Assembly: GCA_002914805.1 (NCBI GenBank)
Contig: JXTB01000176.1
Coordinates: forward strand, 219,034-283,033
Direction of reading: 5' to 3'
Length of the DNA: 64,000 nt
From: Parasponia andersonii
Taxonomy: Eukaryota > Streptophyta > Magnoliopsida > Rosales > Cannabaceae
The position numbers and the translations under genes are program-made. The notes under the pieces are model-generated. The model searched no databases, was not told where the DNA came from, and saw nothing but the letters and a program-made list of their open reading frames with translations. Below, one piece after another: positions 10,821 through 22,584 of this stretch. Each line of letters starts with the position of its first letter. Within the stretch, counting starts at the first letter, position 1.

Positions 10821-13093
10821 CTACATGTAGATCTCTTCCGGATACCTTCCCTCCTTTTTGGACATCACTTTCTCCTTTGCTTCCTTAAAGTCCGCATGTC
10901 TTACCTGAAAATTTCAGTTAATAATGGCCAAAGCTATTTCTCACTTGGGGCATAAAATATGTATCGGCTAATGAAGCTACAAAAGCGTGAAGATCAGGGA
11001 TTTGGTCCTGGGTAGGAGTAATTTGAATGAAAACATTCATGGAAATTCCTTGCTTGAAGAATTAGACACGAGATACTACCTTAACCAGCACAAGAATACA
11101 TGTTCGACATTGGAATGAAACTTTAGCAAAATGTTAAATTAATTTCGTCATAGTTACTAGCTAGCTTTGTCTTCTCGTACTGCAATATAGATATGGGATT
11201 GGGCTAAAAATCAATAGTCGTGAGTCGTGACGATATCATCATCCTTAATAGATTTGCTTCAATATTTTACTAGAAAAGCAATAATATGTATATCCAATAT
11301 ACCTTCTCTCGGCGGTCTCGTAAAGCAAGCAAGCTAGCCTCTTTACAAATTGCTTTAATATCAGCTCCTGAAAATCCGTCCTGAGCTATTAGAATCTCTT
11401 CTAAGTTGACATCATTCTCCAAAGTCATCTTCGAAGTGTGTATCTATGTTCACAAAATCAAACTAGTGTCGATTAAGGTAAGTTGGAAATTTTGCTGTAA
11501 AAGAATTTATGGCACAGGTTTTATTATTATTATCTCTTTTCAAATAAGAACTCAAATTATGTTTATGTTATGAAATAAAAAGTACCAAGAAAATCTGTCT
11601 CCTTGCGCTTTTGTTAGGAAGGGGTAAGCTAATCTTCCTGTCTATTCGTCCAGGCTGTAATAAGGCAGGGTCAATACGGTCAATTCTGCTTGTTGCAAGA
11701 ATAACTTTCACAACTCCTGATCTTGAATCAAAATCTAACTGGGCCAGCAATTCCAACAAGATCCAGTGGATTTTAGGTTGAGCAGTTCTCGACACGGAAG
11801 CATATCTAGTCAACCAAAACCATCAAATAAAAAGAACATGTTAGCTATATACTATTCATATTTTTCAATTTTTAGGAAAAACTCGATTAGTACATTCTAT
11901 TAAGAATTTATTCATTATGCTATAATCTAGGTCTAGTAATGGTGAGAACATAGTAGATGCGGTTATATACCGACAGTGTTACGTAAGCGTGAAAACCCCT
12001 TTAGCCTAAAGTTGTATTTCCTAGTACTGATGAGAATATTATTAGTCTTATGAGACTCATTCCGTACAAAATTAGTTGTTTAGCAGCATTCACAACGTTG
12101 TCGTAATTGTTATTGAGAGCATTATAAATTGAGAAGTGAAACCTTTGCGGCTTCGCCACTACAATAGGTTGGAAGTACACAAGAAGAGAAAGAACCTTTT
12201 GGTGCTAATTGCGTCAACTTTATCAATAAAAACAACTGAAGGTGAAAGCTGTTCTGCAACTATAAACAATTTCCTCAATATTTTAGGCCCCTCTCCCAGT
12301 TCTTTCTTAATCAATTCAGTACAAACCACAGGCAAGAACTTAGCCGAAATTGAGTTTGCTATACCCTGCAATATGAACAATAATATTAGACATAAGCCGA
12401 AATTGAGTTTGCTATACCCTGCAATATGAACAATAATATTAGACATACATTATGATTTTTAATTAGACAAAACAATATATATGATAAATAAAAGAAGGAA
12501 AATACGTGAAAAAAAAAAATTTACTTATTGGATTGGATTGGAATCTATATATGTTATATATATAAGTATATGTAAATTTGTAATTATGGGGTTTGAAAAT
12601 CAGAACATAATTATATATACATATTACAACTGAGTCTTGCACACATGTTGGCTGACAAATTATATATTTATAGACATATTTACATAACCGATCATTTCTT
12701 AGATACATTTCAAATATGTATTCATCTTTTTTCTTTTCTTTCGATATTTATGTCGGTTGCATTAGTAAACTACTTATTTTTTTGCTTGAAATTAGTAAAC
12801 CACTTATTTTCATGGTAATATAATGGTATACATGGGAGAGAACCTTGGCAAGCAAAGTTTTTCCTGTTCCGGGCTCCCCATAGAGTAAGACAGCTCCTTT
12901 CGGGGGTTCAAAGCCAATGTCTTCAAAGAGGTAACGATGGGTATGAGGAAGCTCCGCTAATTCTTTAACTTCCCTTATTTGTTCATCGAGTCCAACAATG
13001 TCTGCGAATGTTTCCACCGCCCGTCGATTCTTCACAACCCCCTTTGTGTCAGAAGCATCTCCAACAATGAAAACGATATGACCCACCTGAATG

Positions 13094-13145
<52 letters not shown>

Positions 13146-14273
13146 GTACCGTGCATGGAAATTAGTACAAGTAATTAGTTATGCACATTATTTCTAAATA
13201 AGTAGTAGTCCAATAATATTTGATCTTAATTTGTCTGAATGTTAATAATAATAAAAGACTAGAGATTGAGGAAAGCAATAAGCCCGCGCGATCGTTTGAC
13301 CATTCTTCTAGCAAAATTAAAAAAATAAACCTAGTTTGATCAATTATAATCTATTCCACGAATATCTGTTGCACAAACACATTTCTTTTATTTAATTTTT
13401 TTTTTTGTCGTTTTTAGTGCCTTTCAAGTTTTCTGTACGATTGAGTGTTGTCTTTAATCTTTATATGCAAATTGCTGTACGTACTTTATTTAGTTTCTTC
13501 GGGTGACGTATTCGATTTTCGCTTTTGGATTTCATTATTATGGCTATATATTCTAATTAGTTAACGTCGTTTTACAATTTAATTGGATTTTTAACTAACT
13601 ACAAATAAACAAACAAGAAATTCAAGAAACAAAACAAAAAGAAAGAAATTAAGAACTAGAAATGACCCAAGATGCAAAACCATGTCTATATAAATATATA
13701 TACACACATATATTATAATACTTTCTCAAGAAAAATATCAAAGAATGAAGAAGAAATTAATATTGCAAGAACGGAAAAAGGCGAAACCTTGGAGCGGGAA
13801 CGCGAGAGAACATCACTAGTGCATGAGGCAGCCGGGTAAAGAAGGCCATAATCAAGGAAGGGGCTCATGAGAACGGCGCAGCCAGGGTAAAGACAGTCCT
13901 TATCGACGCAGGAGCATATGCCTACGTAGTAGTAGTCACCCTCATCATCATCATCATCGTCGTCAGAAGACGACGTCGTTACGATGGCATGCTTGTCGTC
14001 GACGAGCTCGTCGAAGTAGGCCACTTTCATGGCTCCACTTGGGAAGCCTTGACTTATGATCAATCTGTCGAACTCCGATAGTTTCTCGGTAAGCATGGAG
14101 TTGTACATGATCCACTCGTTGCTCACCAATTGCTCCTCCAGAAAGAGATAGTCCCTCATGCGCTTAAGCTTCAGCAGCTTCAATGCGCACTCGAAATCTG
14201 GCGTCGCCGCGGGCAGTACTCGACGGCGTCGTCTTGATCCAGGCGGCGGCTTTCGCATTGGTTTGCTTGTCAT
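10821..14273 (-). CDS. RPT2-like proteasome AAA ATPase, degenerate active site
   Basis: Paralogue of the 26S proteasome base subunit RPT2 (regulatory subunit 4). Exons on the minus strand: 14273-13788, 13086-12844, 12365-12196, 11805-11586, 11443-11303, 10904-10821. They join in phase into 447 codons plus a stop; ordinary plant RPT2 is about 443. Domains: basic N-terminus without the Met-Gly myristoylation start, coiled coil (about 30-75), linker proline P78, acidic Ser/Asp tract (101-111), OB fold (about 86-136), AAA domain with intact Walker A GEPGTGKT (232-239), C-terminal helices and tail IYM (HbYX type). Key residues are altered: pore loop KELG (E265 for aromatic), Walker B FIDKVD (K292 for Glu), sensor 1 ATS (S339 for Asn), LLQPGR (Q350 for Arg), and LDFD lacking the Gly of LDGF. 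ATP hydrolysis and substrate threading are therefore unlikely. It could be a pseudoenzyme or an early pseudogene; expression is unknown. Confidence 0.85.
12342..12447 (-). repeat. 53-bp tandem duplication carrying a splice acceptor
   Basis: Copies 12342-12394 and 12395-12447 are identical by eye. Each contains, on the minus strand, the intron 2 acceptor (ttcatattgcag) and the first 24 nt of exon 3. The copy nearer the rest of exon 3 (acceptor at 12366-12367) keeps the frame. Use of the outer copy would read about ten codons and then hit a TAA. Confidence 0.92.
13100..13142. repeat. (TA)n microsatellite in RPT2-like intron 1
   Basis: About 21 TA units lie about 12 bp upstream of the intron 1 acceptor (AG at 13087-13088). 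The acceptor therefore lacks a normal pyrimidine tract. Length changes here could affect splicing. Confidence 0.95.
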
Positions 14274-14345
14274 TCTTGATTGTACAGATGGAATGAGAGA
14301 GAGATAATGGGAGTGATGATCAGAACGAGATATCTGTAAAATATG

Positions 14346-14355
14346 TATATATATA
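14346..14355 (-). promoter_or_regulatory. TATA-like box of the RPT2-like gene
   Basis: On the minus strand a run of TATATATATA lies about 73-82 bp upstream of the ATG, a plausible core-promoter distance. A relic of the same leader (gagagagataatgggagtga) occurs at the duplicate locus near 44433. Confidence 0.45.
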
Positions 14356-14356
14356 G

Positions 14357-14457
14357 ACGCTTTTTTTTTTTTTAAATTTTTTTCCCAATGAATAACGACT
14401 TATAAAATGTTGGCATATTAATTCTGTACAATCGTAACGGTAAACTACTATTACAGG

Positions 14458-14502
<45 letters not shown>

Positions 14503-14705
14503 ACCAAATCTAATAGTTATTATTTTTATATGTAAGTATTATTTTACTTATTATTTTATCCAACTAAAATATAACTAAAACTCACATTACATCTTTTTTC
14601 ATGGCAGAAAGATACAGAAAGAGGAAAATTTGTATTTATTATTATTATTATTTTTAATTACTTAAATTATTGGATTTATCAAATAATTATATATATATAT
14701 ATATA
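14357..14705. other. AT-rich spacer with microsatellites
   Basis: This holds a T run, an (AT)n tract at about 14461-14496 and another ending at about 14708 that abuts the LTR. No gene is seen. Confidence 0.7.
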
Positions 14706-16424
14706 TATCACGATTTATGTTTGGGTGAGTGACAGAATGAAAAATTCAAATATTAAATATTTCGAGAATTTTAGTTTTACAAAATAAAATAAAATCAGTA
14801 TTTTTAATTCTTTGAAAAACATTAACTTATAGTAAAATTAGTGTACTTAGAAAAGTACATAAATTATCCATCACTTTATTTTCACTAGTAGAAAACATTC
14901 GTTGAGTATAAATAATAAAGATCGGGTGGTCAAAACATTTAATAGTCTATTTATACTTTCCAAAATGTCCTCATCTTTATAAAGCCATTTATTATTTTAA
15001 AAATCCCTCGTACATTCACTTGTATATATATATTAATAATTATGGCTAAATAATTGAAAGAAAACTAGGAAGATAGCAATACATATGCGAGCTCGAAAGA
15101 AATGCTCGAACTATGAAAAAACTACATGAGTAACTCCATTTGGCAACCAAAATCTATCACAATGACTGGATCTGAAACGAGGGCCAAAGAAAGGACGAGC
15201 ATTCGTATGCTTAGTAGGAAGTCAATTATCCTCTTAAGAAAATTATTTGTACATTTAAAAATCCTGCATTGTTAGTTTTTATAATCAAGCATTTAAACTA
15301 TATATTTATGTATAAATATGTATTATAAGCCACATATATATTAAGCAAAAGTAGTACACCAAAACTCATACAATACATGACATAAATCATCTAAACTCAT
15401 GAGTTCTCATCTCCCGTCACAAACCAGAGGAATCCTCGGAACATGTGAACAAATACTCTGCCTTGAACTATGTGATTATGTGTCCTAGAGATTAATTCTT
15501 TGCGAAATTTTACGGGTTTTCACTAAAAGTAGGGTCATAGACACCTAATAGGGTTCCCTCGTAGGTTTATATATTTACACTGATAGTGGAGTCATAGCTA
15601 CCTGTACTCATCTATGATGCTAAGCGAGTACTCATGTATGATCCTATGATACGTATAGTATATACCAATCCAAAAATCCTATTAGGGTTATTTTTATTCT
15701 AAAACATCACATTTATTCAAAGTATTTATCAAAACCAAATAATTTATATTTAATTTATAAAATTCTGGTTATAGATAAAATAATCTAAAAATATTTAATT
15801 TTAAATAAAAATTTGGTAATTGCTCCCTTACCTCTAGGGAGTAACCAAAACTAGCGTGTGGCAACTCTAGTGTGTGGTAATTCCAAAATGCTCCCTTATC
15901 AAGGCGTGTGACAACTCTGGCGTATCATTTTGAGTTCCAAATGACGAATTAATATCCCATTTAGGTTGCTTTAGGATATCACTCTTCCAATGGAGTGTCA
16001 TTTAGGAAAAAAAAATGTTACCAAATCTTAAATGGGCCATTATATTCTGAAAGTTTCAAAAATACTATGTTTCAGAAATAATTGCATAAATACGAGTTAT
16101 AAGAGAGAGATGGGAGTATTAGCTTATGTTGATAGCGGCTGTTAGAGCTTGTGGTTGAAGTTGAACGAAGAAAAAGAAGAAAAGAAATAAGAAGAAAACG
16201 AAGAATAACGATGTGGGAGTCGGGGCGATGGAGAAGGAATGAGAGAAAATAAAATGGAAAAAAATAAAGAAAAATACAGAGAAAGAAAAAGAGATGGAAT
16301 CAAAGTGGCGGGAGTGGTTGTATAATGGAAGAGAGATTTTTTTTTAAAGTTTATCTATTTTTTTATTCATATAAAAATTAGATATATTACCAAAATATTC
16401 GCAAGCCAACAGAGGTTCACTACA
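14706..16424 (-). repeat. Left (3') LTR of the outer gypsy element
   Basis: It runs from tatcacga (an altered tgtcacg end) to ggttcactaca, so on the minus strand it starts TGTAGTGAACC. It is about 1.7 kb long. The stretch from about 14730 to 16080 is clearly similar to 30500-31985 in the same orientation. The 16100-16330 part is purine-rich on plus (CT-rich on the coding strand), as in the other LTRs of this family. Confidence 0.75.
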
Positions 16425-16633
16425 TTCTTCCCTTTTTAAAATAATTTTATCCCAAAATTCAAATATATAACCAAATTCAGAATACAACTCTAAATTCAAA
16501 TATATAACCAAATTTAGAATATAATTTTGAGTTGATAATTAATCAGATGATGGTATTTCTCGTATATCTTAGTTTCAAGCTCCCCTGTAGTTTCATGTTC
16601 CTTGCGTTGTTCCTACAGAGCTTTGATAAGTGA

Positions 16634-17282
16634 TGTTGATAGAGGTATTGTCAACAATAAATTTAGAAAAATTGCGAGATGTGACTTATATAAAAAGGGT
16701 TATCAATCAAAACAAATAAAGGGGTAAGAATTTTATAGTAGTTCAGTTTCAAAAAAGATGAGCCTATGTCCACTGTTTTTCACTATTTTCTGGAGAATTA
16801 TAAGAAGCCAAAATTATAATGTGTTGTCCGGAAAGAAGAAGAAAAAATTAAAAAGATTCTCTCAAAAATTCCTCAGCCTCCCAAGATCAGAAAAAGTCTA
16901 AGATCCCCTTAATGAAACATTGAACTCCCTTTATATAAATAAGGATAGCTCAATGTTCCCAATTGTGAGAATGGACAATTGTATAATTGGGCAATACAAT
17001 TCAAGTAACAATAAAACTGAGTAATCACTTAAATAAGGTAACTGTTTGATCTTTAAAGAGAAACTTTTGTTTCCCTTTCTTTGTAGGTTACTCATTTGAC
17101 GAAGTATAGACTAGTCTCCTTTTCATTCTGGTCGCACTTAACTTATTCGGAGGAGGTCGCACGTAACTCTTTCGGAAGAAGTCACACTAATTATGCGGTT
17201 GAGGTCAGATACAACTCTTTCAGAAGAGATCGTACTTAATCTTACTCATGCGACCTGACATAGGATTTTAGACCACACAACA
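16634..17282 (-). repeat. 3' LTR of the Tat element
   Basis: It begins tgttgatag and ends accacacaaca on plus, which gives TG...CA ends on the minus strand. It is 649 bp and aligns over its full length to 26916-27565. The repeated motif (ggtcgcac / ggaagag) near 17145-17240 is a short internal repeat. Confidence 0.93.
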
Positions 17283-17679
17283 ATTCCCCCTAGCTCCATT
17301 AGTTCTTCAGGACAAAATGGAGCTTCCTTCTAATGTAAGTGCGAGCTTAAAAAATGCGACGTCATGACCTAGACTTGAGACCCTTGAAGAGTCAAAGAGT
17401 CGCCAGATCTTAAATCTTACATTTTTCAAGATCACGCGCACCTTTTTCTGACAGATGAATACACGTGTCGCCTTTTCTAAGAAGAATAGCAGAACTCGAG
17501 GAGACTTAATGATAGCGATGATGCCAGCTGTCGTCTTAAATCGAATCGTTTCAAATTTTAAAAGATACCGATTTAATTTCGGAAAAAATCAAATCCCATG
17601 TGAACTTCGGCCTTTAGATCTAAAAATCAAATACCTTGATCTACGTCTGTGATTTAGCGATGCTTGTGAGATAAATATC

Positions 17680-17862
17680 AGAAATCAATCCGCTTCTTCA
17701 TTAAAAACTCTCTCGTCTTCCATCTTTCTAAAACCCAAAGTATTTCAGAGCAACTCCTCTAGCGTCGTTTCGTTCTTCAGCTCACACCGTTCTAGTATCT
17801 TCTTCGACGGAGTTACCACAATCCTTCAGACTGTATCTCAATCTCTCTGCTTTCGAAGAAAG
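17680..17862 (+). other. Probable 5' leader exon of the antisense gene
   Basis: A CT-rich stretch ends at gaag, aaag and then a good donor (gttagtat at 17863), and the next strong acceptor (ttcttttcag) lies immediately before the ATG at 18311. This looks like a plant 5' untranslated exon followed by a leader intron. The start near 17680 is a guess; no cap site can be seen. Confidence 0.45.
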
Positions 17863-18048
17863 GTTAGTATATTTCTTCTCTCCTATTATTCTTCGTCTGT
17901 CTCGAAAATACTTATTCTCAGTTTTTATTTCTAGGAATTGAAACAAACTGTGGAGTCCAAATGACCTGAATAAGAACCCATCCACATTCGGATGGACTGG
18001 AATGAGGATTTTTCAGATCCCCTTTACCAGTTCGTAGAATAGACTTCT

Positions 18049-18084
<36 letters not shown>

Positions 18085-18310
18085 TAATGGACAAAGACAA
18101 ACTTGTAAAAGAGTTTTTAGGATCTGAAACCCTATTTATTTATTTTGACGAACTACTCGAGTAATTTTTATGAATCTGTAGACCGATTAGAAAAAATTTG
18201 ATGAGCTTGCTTATTAATATAATCCTAGGGTGAACCCCCAAAATTTGCTTGCATATAGCGAAAATTCTTGATGCTCGCATAGGACTAAAACTATCCGTAT
18301 TTCTTTTCAG

Positions 18311-20460
18311 ATGTCTATTAGTAAGGATTTTAGGGAAGGGAATGCATTCTCAGGAGAATCTAAGAACTCCAGTGTTAGCTCCATAAACCTTGAAGATTAA
18401 CTTAAGCCAGAACCCGAAGTAGAGATAACAGGGGTCAGGCAAAATAGTCCTCGCATAGACGATCTCTCTCAGGACTAGTGGCCTCGGCATATCAGGGATG
18501 CCCCTGCCTTCGCAACGGGTTATCAATACATAGAGGGAAATTGGTCATGTACCAATATAAGGACGAGCTGCACAACGAACAAGCTCAGCAAAATCGTGTG
18601 CAACTATAAGATCGCCATCCCTCTTCGCCTTACCATGGAATTCAATCAACCACACACACCACCACGCGGAATTGCCTCAATTTCTGAAGCAGTTCTCAAA
18701 TGCAGTGTCCACCTCCCACTTCATCCATACATAAAATCAATCATCGACTACTATGGGGTCATCTCTTTCCAACTAACTCCAAATACATATAGATATATGG
18801 TAAGTTTGTACATACTTTACCATAAATTAGGTTTAGATTCCCCTACTCCTAAAGAGTTCGCTTGGTTTTACCAAGTGAAATCAAATCCGTCAGATTTTGG
18901 CTTCTTTTATGCGAGCAAGTGGTCGAACCAGGCAATAAAAATAATCTACGGGGTTCACAACAATATGGAAAAATGGAAAAATCCATTTTTCCACTTTGAC
19001 CATGCAGATAACGGCTTCTTTCAAAATCCTGGTAGGTAGCTTTTCAATTTATCGCCTTTTTCTGTATTATCATATTAATCCTAATCGCACTCGTATGTCA
19101 TCGCAGACAATAGGGAACAGCCCGGACTTTCCAGGGAACAGCTCGCAAGGGTGTATAAAATCAACGACCTTCCAATTGAGGAATTTGATTGGAAGAAGCA
19201 TGGGACTTCCAGGAACCTGGTCACTTGCGGTTTGCTTCCAAAGGGAGTCGCGTTCCCTGAACCCCCCGTCCGTTCGCCTAGACCTTCGAGCTCGAAGAAA
19301 AAGAAGCCGAGGAAGCAGACGGATAAGAGTGCCTCGTCTTCCAAACCTAGGAAACGAAAAGCACCTACCACCCTTCAACTTCGGAACCATCTTCTCCAGA
19401 AACAGCATCACCACCAGCTCCTCAACAGCAAAAAGGTAATCATATATATATATATACATATTTTAATCATCATTGTATTATGTCACCTCGCTTGTTGATA
19501 TATCTGTACCAAGATGGTTATTGGTAGCGGCCTGCGAGTACCACCTTCCACTCTTGGGTCCATGGCAAAATCCAAGACACCCAAGAGCACTCCTCCATCA
19601 TCATCGAAAGGGAAAGAGAAGGTCGACAATTCCAAAAAATGAAAAGTCGCCTTCGAGGACATCCTGGCAAGCTCGCCTCCTCCACAGCCTTAAACAATGA
19701 GCCATCCCGAACTATCTAAGGAGATTGCCACCTCTTCGGAACCGAACCTGGTAGATAAGGACGAGGAGCTCTTCGTGCTCCTCAATCAATTACAGGAGAA
19801 GACTGGTATGAGCACAGCCTTCATTGATCACTTCACTTCCGAGGAGGGCTGGGAGAGGATGAAGCGACGATCTGCCAAGGTTACCTTCGGTTCTGCGATG
19901 AGGATGCTGGCAAATGTAAGCACCTTTTATTCTCTCTTCAATATATTATTTCTTAGTATTAATAGTTATATTTTCAGACCGCGGCTGCTGTTGTCCTGAT
20001 GCATGACCCAGTCATCGAATGTTTGGAAAAAGCCGAAAAAGTCGAAGAGATTACCCAAGCATTCGAGAACTCGGAGAAAGCTCGGGAGGAGGAGAAAAAA
20101 GCCTTTGACTTGGAGAGGTAGCAGCTGCTCGAAGGCCTGGCCAAGGAGAAGCTCGAGAAGGAGAATCTCGAGGAGAAAGTCAAAGAGCTCGAGAAAACTA
20201 TCTCCGAACATCCGGATCGCATGAAGGAGGAGACAACAGAGGCGGTTCATAAGGCTATTAAAGAGTTCAAGGCTACCGAAGTCAAAGAGCTCGAAGATAA
20301 AGCCAGCGACATCGCCTCATCGACCATTATTTTTAACATCTTTTGCGAGCATCTGGACTTTGACTTCTCTATCCTTGGCAAGGACGTGGTCGAGCTTGTC
20401 CAGAGTTGGAGGGAGGATACTACCAAAACTGGAGATGGTGGTGCGAACACTTTTGCATAA
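18311..20460 (+). pseudogene. Antisense spliced gene of the Tat element (gypsy-type transposon domain)
   Basis: This gene runs opposite to gag-pol. Inferred exons: 18311-19031, 19107-19435, 19514-19915, 19978-20460; phases agree at each junction. Exon 1 encodes a globular domain (FQLTPNTYRYM, PKEFAWFYQVK, GFFYASKW) resembling the plant domain called putative gypsy type transposon. The middle is basic (SSSKKKKPRK). Exon 4 is an acidic/basic coiled coil rich in Glu and Lys. Function is unknown; such extra genes are described in Tat elements. Stops in the joined frame include 18398, 18476, two in exon 3 (near 19640 and 19694) and one at about 20119, so this copy is broken. Confidence 0.75.
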
Positions 20461-21139
20461 AAAACACATTTGTATTCATTTTTTTTTTTCAGAACAATGC
20501 GGGCTTGGTCCCCCTTTTTTCTCTCTTTGCTTGTATACGGGTGCGTACTTTTTAATGAATGCTTTTTTTTTTGTCAGATATATATTCCTGCAAAATAATC
20601 AAAACACAACATTGTAATTTTAACTAAGTAGTAAATCACTAGGTGACTGATCGGTACGCTTTTTGCGATTTGAATCCAACTAACTTAAAATGAGTTTTAA
20701 GTGTTAGGATAGGTTAGGTCGCTTAAGAAAATAGCAAGTACGAGTGATCAAACTCAATACTGTTTTTCAAAAGTTCCATGGCGAAATGTAAATATAGCAA
20801 TATATCACATCAAACAATGAACGTTTTTCTTAGTTACTTTGTTGTTCGAGGAGGAAAATTGCGTAATACAAAATGCTAAAGCATGAAATGAGGAGAAAAT
20901 CCTATGATTCCAACTCCTCTAAATGGACATTTGCATAGTCTCTTAGGAAGCAAGTAGGAGATAATATTCTGATCCCACTACCCCCCGAGTTTTATGGTAT
21001 CCGAAAACTGCCATAGAACTATAAGAGATGAATCAAATGAAGTTGAAGTAATAGCCGAAGAAATATTATTGAGGAATGACGTCGAATGACGAAATAATGA
21101 AGATACAGGAAGCCGTTGAAAATATATAAAGATAAATAT
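20461..21139. other. Spacer between antisense gene and pol in the Tat element
   Basis: The 3' ends of the antisense gene and of pol face each other here. The spacer contains T runs and an AT-rich stretch, with no credible frame. Polyadenylation signals for both would be expected. Confidence 0.55.
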
Positions 21140-22300
21140 GAAGATTCATTGATAATAACAACAAAGTTGTTCTGCATTCCAAGCATGTTCGATCTTTTGT
21201 CCGTTGATGCAAGCTAGCTTGTATGTCCCAGGTTGAATGATGATATCAATAACATAAGGTCCTTCCCAGAAAGGTCCAAATACATCAGTACCATGCTCTT
21301 TATTATTAGGTAGAACTCTTCGAAGTACAAGATCACCAACTTTAAAATATCTACTTTTGACTTTGGAGTTATAATGTCAAGTAGTGCGTTGTTGATATGA
21401 TGCGATTCGAAGTTGAGATTGTTCACACCTTTCTTCTAAAAAATCGAGCTCAATTCTCATTAATACATCATTCTGATCTTGCTCATAAACAGATCGCCGT
21501 AGAGAGCTCGCACCAATTTCAACTAGGATCATTGCTTCATATCCATAAGCTAAAGAGAATGGACTCTCTCCAGTAGTAGTTCGTTGAGTGGTGCGATAAG
21601 CCCATAAAACTTCTGGAAGTACTTCTGGCCAAGCTTCTTTATGCTCCTTTAGCTTCGTCTTTATATTCTGTTGAAGTATTTTGTTTATCGCTTCGACCTG
21701 CCCATTGGCTTGTGGATAAACAACAGCAGAGAAACTCTTCTTGATGCCCAAGTTGTTGCAGAAGTTACGGAACTCATCGCAGTCAAATTATTTCCCATTA
21801 TCAGAAATTATAATATGCGGTATACCATAACAGCAGATTATAGATTTATAGACAAAATCTATCATCTTCTTTGCAGAAATGGTGCTCATGGCTTCAGCTT
21901 CCGTCCATTTTGTGAAATAATCGACTGCGACCACTGCATACTTCAAACCACCCCGTGCTAATGGAAGTATCCCGATAATATCAATTTCCCAAACAGCAAA
22001 TGGCCATGGACTAGTTATTATAGTTAAAGGAATATATGGTATTCTAGGAATAGTCGCAAACCGTTGACATTTATCACACCTCTTAGCAAATTCCATTGTA
22101 TCCTTCTTCATAGTCGGCCAAAAATACCCTTGTTGAAGAATCTTGTTTGCAAGTGCTTACCCCCCAGAATGATTTCCGCATATTTCTTTGTGAATTTCCC
22201 TCATAATGTAGCGTGCTTTTTCATCATTGACACATAAAATAATGGCAAACTAAAACTTCTTCGATAAAGCTTCTCATCATAGATGATATAGCGGGTTGCC
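21140..22300 (-). pseudogene. Tat element integrase
   Basis: On the minus strand, a zinc-binding end (CDKC near 22075), then the catalytic core: Asp in WEIDIIG, Asp in ISDNGK, Glu in NGQVEAIN. All three acidic residues are present. The C-terminal domain continues in the same sense (GDLVLRRV, GPFWEGPYVI) to about 21140. One stop lies directly after SDNGK at about 21787, and short frame breaks occur around 21376. The enzyme would insert the element cDNA; this copy cannot make it intact. Confidence 0.88.
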
Positions 22301-22584
22301 TTTATGCGGAGTCACTTTGCATCGTCTTTGCTTTCGGAAAGATCGCCATTTTGTAAATATTGCATTATAGGATCTATCCACGATGGTTTTTCATCAATTA
22401 GTATGGTTACTTGGGATTCAACTTCGATGCTTGGTGATACAAGAAATTCAACAGGAACAACCTTCAACAACTCTGCATCTTTCGTTGAAGCGAGCTTAGC
22501 AAGTGCATCCGCCCGGGTATTTTCAATGCGAGGAAGAAGTTGAATGTTATAAGTAGTGAATATCGAGAATAATCGTTGTACCTC

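Noticed and set aside
12159-12446. Treating the RPT2-like exon fragments as separate small genes or as stop-ridden pseudogene pieces.
   Set aside because: All six exons join in phase through GT-AG sites, so they are one gene model.
19070-20450. Minus-strand frames of up to 129 codons rich in Leu and Ser.
   Set aside because: They are reverse-strand shadows of the charged exons of the antisense Tat gene.
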